The notes under the pieces were generated by a model. That model was not told where the DNA came from. It did no database searches and saw only the letters and a program-made list of their open reading frames with translations. A stretch of 64,000 nucleotides of DNA, from positions 1 through 64,000 of the forward strand of contig JBBAOE010000016.1 of the NCBI GenBank assembly GCA_040401595.1, read 5' to 3'. The stretch comes from RFPW01 sp040401595 (GTDB taxonomy: Bacteria > Pseudomonadota > Gammaproteobacteria > Burkholderiales > Burkholderiaceae_E). Of the stretch, positions 1 through 7,614 are shown one piece after another. The translations under genes were made by a program, and so were the position numbers. Every line of letters starts with the position of its first letter. The first letter of the stretch is position 1.

Positions 1-222
1 ATACGAGCCGAGTGGGACGAAGCAGCCGCAGTCTGGACGGCCACTTCCGATGACGTCCCGGGATTGGCATCCGAAGCGGCGACCATGGAAGCGCTCTCTG
101 ACAGACTCGGTGACCTGGTTCCCGCATGGTTGGCGCTCAATGGATACGCGGTCGGAGGCGAAATTGCCTACGAAGTTCTGGCGCGCAAACTATCCATCAC
201 ACGGGCCGTCGCAATCGCCTGA
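1..222 (+). CDS. DUF1902 (HicB-like antitoxin) protein, 5' end cut by window
   Basis: Frame 1 is open from the first base to a TGA at 220-222 and gives 73 residues. The segment AEWDEAAAVW, then TSDDVPGLASEA and a conserved EIAYEVLARK stretch, matches the DUF1902 family. These are small HicB-like proteins usually paired with a HicA-type toxin. The start lies left of the window. The stop TGA overlaps the ATG of a short downstream reading frame (ATGA), which fits a coupled antitoxin-toxin pair in antitoxin-first order. The family call is from pattern recognition and the antitoxin role is inference. Confidence 0.72.
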   Translation: MRAEWDEAAAVWTATSDDVPGLASEAATMEALSDRLGDLVPAWLALNGYAVGGEIAYEVLARKLSITRAVAIA

Positions 223-287
223 TGGTCAGCAGTTTTACGCCGAAACTCTTGCGCTTGCTCAGGCAGCGCCCTCGATTCCCGAGGTGA
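222..287 (+). pseudogene. Truncated HicA-like toxin remnant
   Basis: The ATG overlaps the stop of the DUF1902 gene. The frame encodes 21 residues starting MVSSFTPKLLRLLR and then stops. The opening resembles the N-terminus of HicA/YcfA-type mRNA interferases that follow DUF1902 genes. Those are about 60-80 residues and carry a GKGDHEIW-type catalytic histidine segment, which is absent here. The other two frames downstream do not restore a convincing HicA body. The toxin is therefore probably inactivated, leaving an orphan antitoxin. It could instead be a chance short frame. Confidence 0.45.
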
Positions 288-535
288 TGCAGAGCGCTCA
301 GTGAGGCCATACGGCTTACGTTTCAGAAGCCGCTTGAACTGGACCACCCCGCTGCGCGCCTGCTGAGACCCTCGTTCATTACGGCCTGGGTCGGCCGAAA
401 ACAACTGGAAACCAATCGGTCGCATCAGGACCACAAAGTTCTGCATCCGAACCCATCAGTTCTACAAGAAATGTCACTGGGTCAGCACGGTGGCCGTCTT
501 ACGCTGCATTCCACCCAAAATCTAGGAGTGCTCTG
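288..535. other. Intergenic stretch without recognised gene
   Basis: No convincing coding signal was found on either strand. A minus-strand open frame crosses this part but matches nothing known and runs against the DUF1902 gene. An AGGAG ribosome binding site at 524-528 serves the next gene. Confidence 0.5.
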
Positions 536-1489
536 ATGAAACGATGGATGAAATTCTTGTCGATACTCGGCGCCGCGCTGAGCATTGTGGCCTGCGGCGG
601 TGGTGACTCCGTGCCCGCGGCGGTGCCTGGGAACATCGTCGCGGTCGCACAGTCAAAGAGCTTCAACGCGCTCGCGGCCGCGGTGACCAAGGCAGGACTC
701 GTCTCGGCACTATCCGACCCAACCGCGAACCTGACGGTCTTCGCGCCGACCGACGCGGCGTTTGGCACGCTCGCGACGCAACTCGGCTTCACCGACGCCA
801 CCGCACTGGTCAACGCGCTGCCCGCCGCTGATCTTTCGAAAATCCTGACCCACCACGTACTGCCGACCAAGAAAACAGCCGCCGACTTGACGGCAGGCGG
901 CGCGACGCAGGCCACGCTCTACTCGTTTAGCGGGTCGCCCACGAGGCTATCACTCACAACCACCGCTGGCGTCACGATCACCGACGCTGCGCAAACCCAG
1001 GCGAAGGTCATCACCACTGACGTGGCCGCAAGCAACGGTGTGATCCACGCGATCGACAAGGTGCTGGTGCCGCCAGGCGTGCTCAACATCGTACAGATGG
1101 CGCAGGTCAACCCGCTGTTCACGACGCTCGTCTCGTCAGTCGTCAAAGCGAACCTGCAATCTACGCTCAGCGGCGCTGGCCCGTTCACGGTGTTCGCGCC
1201 GACGAACGATGCCTTCGCAGCGATCCAGTCGACCGTGGCCGGCCTGACCACTGCGCAGTTAATCAAGGTGCTCACCTACCACGTGCTGCCGGCGCAGGTG
1301 CTGGCTTCCAACATCCCATTCGGTACGCCGGTGGCTACCGTCGAGGGCGAGACGCTCACCATCAACAGCGGCACCCCGCCGACGATCACCGACACGACCT
1401 CGACCAATGCATCGATCGTCATCACCGACGTTCGCGCCAGCAACGGCGTGATCCACGTGATCAACAAGGTGCTGATCCCGACGCTCTGA
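536..1489 (+). CDS. Two-domain fasciclin (FAS1) lipoprotein
   Basis: The 317-residue protein begins with a lipoprotein signal peptide ending in the lipobox SIVAC (Cys20), followed by a Gly-rich linker. Two FAS1 domains follow, about residues 35-180 and 185-317. Each has the family hallmarks: TVFAPTDAAF or TVFAPTNDAF near its start, a central YHVLP or HHVLP motif, and NGVIHAIDKVL or NGVIHVINKVL at its end. FAS1 domains mediate adhesion or surface association, so an outer-membrane-anchored adhesion role is likely. The ATG has AGGAG seven bases upstream. It stands alone, with no operon partner on its strand. Tandem FAS1 lipoproteins are known, but the biological ligand here is unknown. Confidence 0.9.
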   Translation: MKRWMKFLSILGAALSIVACGGGDSVPAAVPGNIVAVAQSKSFNALAAAVTKAGLVSALSDPTANLTVFAPTDAAFGTLATQLGFTDATALVNALPAADLSKILTHHVLPTKKTAADLTAGGATQATLYSFSGSPTRLSLTTTAGVTITDAAQTQAKVITTDVAASNGVIHAIDKVLVPPGVLNIVQMAQVNPLFTTLVSSVVKANLQSTLSGAGPFTVFAPTNDAFAAIQSTVAGLTTAQLIKVLTYHVLPAQVLASNIPFGTPVATVEGETLTINSGTPPTITDTTSTNASIVITDVRASNGVIHVINKVLIPTL

Positions 1490-1857
1490 CCTTAAGGAAA
1501 CCTTCGCAGGCGCCGCGGTGTGGCGACGCTCGCCCGCCGCGCTTAGCTTACGGCGGCATATGGAGCAATCGCAGCGTCTCGGATGAACGATGCCCTCTGG
1601 CAGTTCGAGTTCCAGGACTACGCAGCCACAGTGACTCTCAAGGCGATGCTTGGCCTGAATGGTAACGCCGCCAACTTGTCGGATTTTGATTTGATTGCCG
1701 GATTGCCGAACCAATTAACGAGACTACGAGCTTATCTGCTCACATTGGACCTTCATGAGCAGGGTTGTGCGCGCGGGTTGCGTGGGGATTGTGGCTGGGG
1801 GCAATGAGCGGCTCTCGGCTCGGGGGCCCTGGCGCAGCCCGTCCGGTGGAGCTAACG
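1490..1857. other. Intergenic stretch ending in an integron-like half-site
   Basis: No gene is supported; a 74-codon plus-strand frame at 1583-1807 has no recognisable similarity. The right end, from about 1841, runs into an attC-like sequence described separately. Confidence 0.5.
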
Positions 1858-1864
1858 GTTAGGC
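1841..1864 (+). other. attC-like half site (integron recombination-like core)
   Basis: The stretch from 1841 reads GTCCGGTGGAGC, a short spacer, then GTTAGGC at 1858-1864. It fits the L' and R' (GTTRRRY) arrangement at the 3' end of integron attC sites. The stop codon of the neighbouring VOC gene (TAA on the minus strand, 1861-1859) lies exactly inside this core, as is typical for cassette genes. The opposite arm that would complete an imperfect palindrome is not visible within 140 bases, so this is a degenerate or half site at best. Confidence 0.25.
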
Positions 1865-2293
1865 GTCGCTTGAGCGCGGCGGTGCGGGCGACTGGTAGAA
1901 CTGAAGGCCGTTCCCACTGGGATCTCGAACGTGGAACTCCCTCGTACCCCACGGGGTGTCTGCCGGCGCGCACCACGGCGTGGTCTGCGCCGCTGCGAGC
2001 ACACCATTGGCCCGATCACTAAATTCTCGGTAGAGAGCATCAACATCTCGGACGAGGAACCTGTAAACCGGACGATCCAGCCCCTTGTCAGTACTCGACA
2101 GTTCATTCCATTGAACGTGTATTTCGACGTTGTTTCGCGTGAGGCCCACGTACCTCGGGTTGTCTTGATCGTCGAAGAACGAGGTCGTGAATCCCAAGTC
2201 TTCGAAGAAACTGATCGAGCGTCGTACGTCGCTCGCCATGAGCACCGGGTGCACGGCCAGTAGCTGGGAATTGGTGTCTTGGACGGTATTCAC
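1859..2293 (-). CDS. VOC superfamily (glyoxalase/bleomycin-resistance-like) protein
   Basis: The 144-residue protein shows a single glyoxalase/VOC fold pattern: a first beta strand with HPVLMASDVRRSISFFEDLGF, a central EIHVQW strand, and a C-terminal REFHVRDPSGNGLQFYQ signature with the usual metal-ligand Glu/Gln positions. Members bind metal and act as lyases, dioxygenases or antibiotic-binding proteins; the substrate here is unknown. The start is taken as GTG at 2293 because GGGAGG precedes it by six bases and the stop of the upstream ribbon-helix-helix gene overlaps it (GTGA). A longer frame opening upstream would run deep into that gene. The stop codon falls inside an attC-like core. Confidence 0.82.
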   Translation of the reverse strand: MNTVQDTNSQLLAVHPVLMASDVRRSISFFEDLGFTTSFFDDQDNPRYVGLTRNNVEIHVQWNELSSTDKGLDRPVYRFLVRDVDALYREFSDRANGVLAAAQTTPWCAPADTPWGTREFHVRDPSGNGLQFYQSPAPPRSSDA

Positions 2294-2544
2294 GCATCCT
2301 CCCGAGGTGGCAAATATGGCCTGCATGTACTCCGAAAATTGGCTGGCCAAACCTCGTTGGTATTGCTTACCTCGTGGCACGCAGCGAGGGCTTCCTGGAC
2401 GTCTTGCTCATCTGCATGTCTCTGAGCCATTCCCTCGGGAATCGAGTCATGAACGAACTGGTCGATAGTCCGCCCCGAGGCCTGAGCCGCGATGCTCAGA
2501 TTGCGATTCGCGTCATCCGGCATGGCTATGGTGATCTGGGACAT
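2290..2544 (-). CDS. Small ribbon-helix-helix-like protein
   Basis: The 84-residue product starts MSQITIAMPDDANRNLSI and continues AAQASGRTIDQFVHDSI. This is the beta-strand then two-helix pattern of CopG/RelB-type DNA-binding antitoxins. The C-terminal half shows no known motif and may bind a partner. The ATG at 2544 has GAGGAG eight bases upstream. Its TGA overlaps the GTG of the VOC gene, so the two are translationally coupled. No toxin-like partner is visible beside it. It could be an autoregulator of the pair or a decayed antitoxin. Confidence 0.6.
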   Translation of the reverse strand: MSQITIAMPDDANRNLSIAAQASGRTIDQFVHDSIPEGMAQRHADEQDVQEALAACHEVSNTNEVWPANFRSTCRPYLPPREDA

Positions 2545-3256
2545 GGTCTCGATCTCCTCGAATTGCTCAAAATTTTTGCATGAGTGACTTGGGGAGATCA
2601 CCCTGGCTGGTCCACATCGACCCGTCAGTAGCAGCGTTGTGAGTACCGGTTTTGTGAGAATGATGGGGGAGTGCGGTGGGCGCGCTGGCGTCCGTCGGGG
2701 CTGCGGATTAGGTGCCTATTTTGCACCCATTGCGGCACCCCACCTCCGCTCGCTCAGCCTACTGCGTCACCTGACCCGGCTTGATTTCCGCCCGATATTG
2801 ATCCGCGCTCACCCGACCGCCCTCGATTCAACTCCGGGCGGCAACCCCTGGCCGAACGACTGCAAATGGCCGACAAGGACACTTGCCGGCTGATCTCCAT
2901 CAGTGCGCCAACCGCCATGGCCACCAGGGCGCTGGATGCACGGGGCGCCATCGCTTGGGCAGCGGGGACCTGGGAGCGGGCGATGTTGAAATCCGAGATC
3001 TACCAGGCCGCGAGCGCCTCTGCGCGCCATCCTTTGGGTACAGAAGGTGCTCACCATAGTGCCGATTCTCACCTCGTTTCTGGAGTTGGCTGTGATGTTG
3101 AAGCGGCTCAGCGATCGTTTTAGGCGACTGGCTCAGGGGGATCGCGAGCCCTCAATTCGATTGACTGAGCTCGCCGAATTGACATCTTCATTGCAGCCGA
3201 CTGCACATTGGGCGGAGCGCCTCTCATGCGTCAGGTCAGTGGTGGGGTTGTGTTGA
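2545..3256. other. Gene-poor stretch, nothing recognised
   Basis: Several short overlapping frames exist on both strands. One, at 3047-3256, encodes 69 residues starting MLTIVPILTSFLELAV and abuts the next gene. None resembles a known family or shows a ribosome binding site. The stretch may hold eroded coding sequence, but nothing can be named. Confidence 0.4.
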
Positions 3257-4816
3257 GTGACGCTGAAGCCTTCCGGCATGTCACAACGGTTCGTCATGCC
3301 TAAGTGGAGTCTGCCTGGCCAAGGGCTCGTTCCCAGCCGCCCAAATCTGTCTGCGCCCCGCTCCTTACGTGCCTGGTCAAAGAGTCCATGGTTTTTGTCG
3401 CTACCCTGTCTCGTGCTGGGTATTGCCGCAACCTTCTATGGCGATTGGGTGGGTGACAACCTCACCCGCCTCATCATCGTTCCGGCCGCGTTGCTCTGCA
3501 TGATCCTGTTTGTCGCCAACAAGACGGGTTTGTTCCTGGCGCTGCTGCTCATCCGCGCGCCACTGGACCCCGTCTTCGAGTCTATCCGCCTCGGGCCGAT
3601 GAGCGCGGGCGCCGTCCTGAACGTGTTCATGCTGCTGATCGCTTTGTATCTTCTCGTCGAGAGTAATGGCGGTGACGCGAAAAAGCACTTGCCGAGCTCG
3701 ATACCAATGCCAATGCCAATGCCGATGTGGCTGCCGATGTGGCTACCCATCATCCTGGCGCTCCTCTTCGCGGCGGCCAGAGCACCAGAGCCCATCCAAG
3801 GCGCACGCACCTTTCTGGCGTTTCTCACTAACCTCGCCGTATTTATCGTCCCGTTCTATCTCAATGAACGGCAAAAGAACTTGCGATTTGCGATCCAACT
3901 GACCTTGCTCTCGTCCCTGATCCCGGCGATTTATGCCTTTGTCGACCTCGCTCAAGGGGGGTACGCCAGTCTTGAGGGTTTACGCATCAGCAGTACGTTT
4001 TCCCATCCCAACATCTTCGCCTTCTACCTGACCTTTGTCATCCTGCTGGGTTTTTATCTGCTCAAGAGTCAGCTGATAAAGCTCTCAACGCTACAGCGCT
4101 CCCTATTGGCGGGGTACCTCTGCATCCTGTTATTCGAACTTGCGCTCACCAAGACTCGCAGTGCCTGGGCTGCCTGCTTATTGAGTTTCATTGTCTACGG
4201 TGTGATGTTCGAGCGGCGCTATTTGGCCTATATCGTCTGTGCAGCCATGTTTGCCTTGCTGATACCCGAAATCAATGAGCGGCTGCTTGATCTCAACCCC
4301 GCCCGGGTTTACTGGAACTATGGTCAGGCGCAAAACTCCTATGAATGGCGCAAGGTGCTGTGGCAATCCGCGTTTGACTGGATGAAGGCCTCTTCTTTGC
4401 CTGTTGGCTATGGCCTTGGATCGTTTCCATTTCATACGACGGAGTTTTTCCCGCTGGGGGGGCGAGTGCAGTACGGGGCCCATAACGTTTATGTCCAGCT
4501 GATATTTGAGGCCGGTTTGTTCGGTTTGCTGAGCTTTGGTTGGCTCTTTGCTCGTCTTCTCGTCTTTATCCGCCAAGGGTTGAAATCTGACCGACTCGGA
4601 AGAGCCATGCTGAGCGGCGTTGTCTGCGCTTATTTATTAGTCTGCTATTCGGACAACATGCTCGATTATCTGGCGTTCAATTGGTACTTCTGGTTCTTGC
4701 TCGGTACCGCCTGCGCCTGCATTGCAGGCCGCCAAGCCACGCGGCCCATTCATCTCGGCGAAACGTCGTTCCAATCCGCAATGCACTCGCGGGCACGGCC
4801 GGGAGCCGCCGAATGA
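3257..4816 (+). CDS. O-antigen ligase/polymerase family membrane protein (Wzy-like)
   Basis: The 519-residue protein has about ten to twelve hydrophobic segments. The large periplasmic loop and the TKTRSAW motif before a membrane segment (about residue 300) are typical of the Wzy_C/O-antigen ligase family, as is a late YGAHNVYVQLIFEAGLFG stretch with the conserved HN and E-GL-G pattern. It should polymerise or ligate undecaprenyl-linked glycan at the inner membrane. It heads a three-gene exopolysaccharide operon with two glycosyltransferases. The start is uncertain: GTG 3257, ATG 3278 and ATG 3296 all lack a clear ribosome binding site. A Met-Pro repeat lies in the loop at about residues 148-165. 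Confidence 0.85.
   Translation: MTLKPSGMSQRFVMPKWSLPGQGLVPSRPNLSAPRSLRAWSKSPWFLSLPCLVLGIAATFYGDWVGDNLTRLIIVPAALLCMILFVANKTGLFLALLLIRAPLDPVFESIRLGPMSAGAVLNVFMLLIALYLLVESNGGDAKKHLPSSIPMPMPMPMWLPMWLPIILALLFAAARAPEPIQGARTFLAFLTNLAVFIVPFYLNERQKNLRFAIQLTLLSSLIPAIYAFVDLAQGGYASLEGLRISSTFSHPNIFAFYLTFVILLGFYLLKSQLIKLSTLQRSLLAGYLCILLFELALTKTRSAWAACLLSFIVYGVMFERRYLAYIVCAAMFALLIPEINERLLDLNPARVYWNYGQAQNSYEWRKVLWQSAFDWMKASSLPVGYGLGSFPFHTTEFFPLGGRVQYGAHNVYVQLIFEAGLFGLLSFGWLFARLLVFIRQGLKSDRLGRAMLSGVVCAYLLVCYSDNMLDYLAFNWYFWFLLGTACACIAGRQATRPIHLGETSFQSAMHSRARPGAAE
3704..3750 (+). repeat. 6-bp and 12-bp tandem repeat inside the polymerase gene
   Basis: CCAATG occurs three times from 3704, then CCGATG, followed by two TGGCTGCCGATG-like units. 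It encodes alternating Pro-Met and then Trp-Leu-Pro-Met in a loop. Whole-unit gain or loss keeps the frame. Confidence 0.8.
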
Positions 4817-4979
4817 TTCACCGAAATGAGCGATTCCACGTCGTTGAAACGTGGCAAGCAGGGCTTGGCAGGCGCGGGGAGTGGCAGGCGGCGCCACTGG
4901 TTATTGTTCTGCAGGCATTGGTGCTGCCAGCGACGGCCATTCCCCCGACCCCCTAAAGCCAGACCTTCAGAAAATCGCC

Positions 4980-6284
4980 ATGGTCGTCGCGATGCTCAGT
5001 TGGGGTGTTTTCGTTCTGTCCGCCCTGATGTTGGTGCCCTTGACTGTCCTCCTCGCCCAAGTCGTTGCCGCCTGCCTTCCGCAATCGCGAATGACGAGTT
5101 TGAAGGGGACAGGGGGGACAGGGGGGACAGGGGGGGCAGACAGGCAGCATGGGCTCCAACGTCCAAGGATTGCGGTGCTTGTGCCGGCCCACAATGAGGC
5201 CTCGGGGATTCAGGCAACACTTGACTCCATCCGGCCGCAGTTGATCGATGGCGACCGGTTACTGGTGGTCGCTGACAATTGCTCTGACGCGACCGCTGCG
5301 ATCGCATTGGACGCCGGCGCCGAGGTCATCGAACGCACCGATCCGAGCTGCTTCGGAAAGGGCTATGCGCTGGATTATGGCGTCCGCTATCTCGCCAACA
5401 CCCTTGCACTGGGGCAAGGCCAAGATATCGCCTTACCCGATGTCCTCATCATCATCGACGCCGACTGCGAGGTCGGGACCGGCGCAATTGCGCGGCTTGC
5501 CAGCCTCTGTGCCACCAAAGGCCGGCCGGTGCAGGCCCTGTATCTCATGAGCGCGTCGCAAGATCTCCGCGCATGTGGCGCAGCGAGCTCTGCAATTGCC
5601 GAATTCGCCTGGATTCTGAAAAATCAGGTGAGACCGCTCGGCTTCGGTCGACTAGGCCTACCCTGCAAACTGATGGGCAGCGGCATGGCTCTGCCTTGGC
5701 CTGCCCTGCAGTGGGTCGCCCTGGCCAATGAAAATCTCGTTGAGGATGCGCAACTCGGACTGGACTTTGCGCGCATGGGTCTAGCACCGCTTTTTTGCCC
5801 GCAGGCGGTGATTAAAAGTCGGTTCCCGAATAGCCCCGAGGGCAGACAAAGCCAGCGGCGTCGATGGGAACATGGCAGCCTATCCCTACTGATTTTTGGT
5901 ATGCCGCATTTGCTTGCCGACCTCATCGGCCAAACCAGCAGGCGCCCCTCGACCTCTCGCTTGTGCCTATTGGCTCTGGCGCTCGACCTCTGTGTGCCAC
6001 CGATCGCCCTGTTGACGGTCATGGTGGCTACCGTGTTTGCCTTGGCGATCGTTCAGGTGTGGTGGCTCGCTGGATCGACGCTACCGCTGTTTGCCGCTGG
6101 CTTCGTCGTACTGTTGCTCTGCCTCGCGGTCAGCCTGGCCTGGTTACGGTTTGGTCGCGAGGCGGTCTCCCTGGGGCGGCTGCTGCTGTCACCAGCCTAC
6201 GCGCTCGCCAAATTACCCCTGTACGGAAGCTTTTTCTGGCGCCGGCAATTGGCCTGGATCCGCACGAACCGTGATGAAAAGTAA
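4980..6284 (+). CDS. Family 2 glycosyltransferase, membrane-bound
   Basis: The 434-residue protein has an N-terminal membrane segment, then the GT-A core with VLVPAHNEA, the nucleotide-sugar DxD motif in IIDADCE (about residue 160), and a QSQRRRWEHG segment (about 290) that fits the QxxRW acceptor motif of processive GT2 enzymes. Hydrophobic segments follow at the C-terminus. It transfers a sugar onto a lipid-linked or growing glycan at the cytoplasmic face. It lies between the polymerase and a WecB-type transferase; its TAA overlaps the next ATG (TAATG). ATG 4980 is chosen because the frame upstream, open from a GTG at 4851, is not conserved-looking. A Gly-Thr-Gly repeat (about residues 42-53) is encoded by a G-rich tandem repeat. 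Confidence 0.85.
   Translation: MVVAMLSWGVFVLSALMLVPLTVLLAQVVAACLPQSRMTSLKGTGGTGGTGGADRQHGLQRPRIAVLVPAHNEASGIQATLDSIRPQLIDGDRLLVVADNCSDATAAIALDAGAEVIERTDPSCFGKGYALDYGVRYLANTLALGQGQDIALPDVLIIIDADCEVGTGAIARLASLCATKGRPVQALYLMSASQDLRACGAASSAIAEFAWILKNQVRPLGFGRLGLPCKLMGSGMALPWPALQWVALANENLVEDAQLGLDFARMGLAPLFCPQAVIKSRFPNSPEGRQSQRRRWEHGSLSLLIFGMPHLLADLIGQTSRRPSTSRLCLLALALDLCVPPIALLTVMVATVFALAIVQVWWLAGSTLPLFAAGFVVLLLCLAVSLAWLRFGREAVSLGRLLLSPAYALAKLPLYGSFFWRRQLAWIRTNRDEK
5105..5136 (+). repeat. 9-bp G-rich tandem repeat inside the GT2 gene
   Basis: Units of GGGGGGACA repeat about three times, giving Gly-Thr-Gly tripeptides just before the catalytic domain. Runs of six or seven Gs are prone to slippage, so indels here would switch the frame. 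Confidence 0.75.
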
Positions 6285-7438
6285 TGCAATGTGATGCGCA
6301 ACCAGCTCGGTCTGTGCGAGGCATTGAAGTGCACCCAGCGGGTTTTCGTCGTCCGGTGTACTGCCTGTTGGGCATCCCCATCGATGCGCTGACGCAATCC
6401 GAAGCTGTTCAGCGCATTCGTACTGCCGTGGCATCGCATCTGCCTTGTCGGTTTGTGACACCCAATGTGCATTTCATGCTCACTGCGCAGGCTGAGCCGG
6501 CTTTTCGTGACTCAATCATTGCCGGTGATCTGGCCGTCGCCGATGGCATGCCACTGATCTGGATCGCCCGCTTGTTGGGGGTACCGCTCAAGGAACGGGT
6601 CGCTGGCGCGGATTTGTTTGAAGCCCTGCTCCGCGGTGAGGGGGGCCATCTGAAGGTTTACTTTTTCGGGGCACCCGATGGCGTCGCAGAAAAAGCCTCT
6701 CACCGGGTGAACGCCTTGGCCGGTCCCGTGCGGTGCGTCGGTTTCGCCTCGCCTGGCTTTGGCAGTGTTGAAGCGCTCAGCGCACCCGAAACAATCGGTC
6801 GGATCAATGCGAGTGGCGCCGACTTTGTGGTTGTCGCGCTCGGTGCGCAAAAGGGTCAGGCCTGGATTGAACGCAATCGGCGCGATCTGATCGCACCCGT
6901 GGTCAGCCACCTCGGCGCAGTGGTGAACTTTATTGCAGGGACCCTGGTGCGTGCACCGCGTTGGATGCAGTCCAGTGGGCTCGAATGGCTTTGGCGAATC
7001 AAAGAGGAGCCGAAGCTTTGGCGGCGCTACTGGCAGGATGCGCGTGTGCTGTTTCCAATGCTGCTCACCCACGTGCTACCGACCATGATGGACCGCACGC
7101 TGGCTGCAATGAGCCTGGTGAATCAGCCAGTCCAATTGGTGATCGAACCCGTTGCGGACGATTCCCGTCCGACCCGAGTCGCGCTTTCCGGTACCTGGAG
7201 TGCCTGCGACACACCCCTGTTGGGCGCAATCCTCGAGGAGCTTGTTCGCGAGCCCCACGACATCGAGGTCAATCTGTCGGGACTTGAGCGGGTCGATGGC
7301 GCTTTCATTGCACTCATGATGCTGTTGCGCGGCCACCAGTGCGAAATCGGACGCAGTCTCTTGATTTCAATGCCACCCCCGCGCCTGCAGCGAATTTTTC
7401 GCCACCACTGCGCCGAATTTTTGCTTCGGCCGCAGTAA
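6284..7438 (+). CDS. WecB/TagA/CpsF glycosyltransferase fused to a C-terminal STAS domain
   Basis: Residues about 25-260 match WecB/TagA/CpsF (GT26) transferases: VTPNVHFMLTAQ, the VADGMPLIWIARLLG active-site stretch, YFFGAPDGV, and a VGAVVNFIAGT-like loop followed by APRWMQSSGLEWLWR. The family adds N-acetylmannosamine-type or related sugars to lipid-linked intermediates. Residues about 284-380 form an extra domain with alternating strands and helices (VALSGTWSACDTPLL, then IEVNLSGLERVDGAFIALMMLL). This has the pattern of STAS/anti-sigma antagonist domains. The ATG overlaps the stop of the GT2 gene. The protein is about 120 residues longer than plain family members. The STAS part could be regulatory or structural; it lacks the usual DSxG phosphorylation motif and has VDGAF instead. 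Confidence 0.85.
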   Translation: MQCDAQPARSVRGIEVHPAGFRRPVYCLLGIPIDALTQSEAVQRIRTAVASHLPCRFVTPNVHFMLTAQAEPAFRDSIIAGDLAVADGMPLIWIARLLGVPLKERVAGADLFEALLRGEGGHLKVYFFGAPDGVAEKASHRVNALAGPVRCVGFASPGFGSVEALSAPETIGRINASGADFVVVALGAQKGQAWIERNRRDLIAPVVSHLGAVVNFIAGTLVRAPRWMQSSGLEWLWRIKEEPKLWRRYWQDARVLFPMLLTHVLPTMMDRTLAAMSLVNQPVQLVIEPVADDSRPTRVALSGTWSACDTPLLGAILEELVREPHDIEVNLSGLERVDGAFIALMMLLRGHQCEIGRSLLISMPPPRLQRIFRHHCAEFLLRPQ

Positions 7439-7614
7439 CGACGGGCCGCCTGCAGCTTCGGCGCCAAGTCGCCGCAGCGCGTGAATAGCACCCAGGATCC
7501 CACGTGGGCCAGGCGATAGGGTGGTGAACCGAGGGGTGACCATCGATTTGTGCGTGACTTGATCATCGCCACGGCTAAGCGAAAATCGTTGCTTCGACCC
7601 ATGAGGCATCTGTG

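Noticed and set aside
168..446. 92-codon minus-strand frame at the left end
   Set aside because: It overlaps the DUF1902 gene and shows no known motif or ribosome binding site.
2866..3256. Two overlapping short plus-strand frames before the polysaccharide operon
   Set aside because: Neither has a ribosome binding site or similarity; they could be eroded coding DNA but cannot be named.
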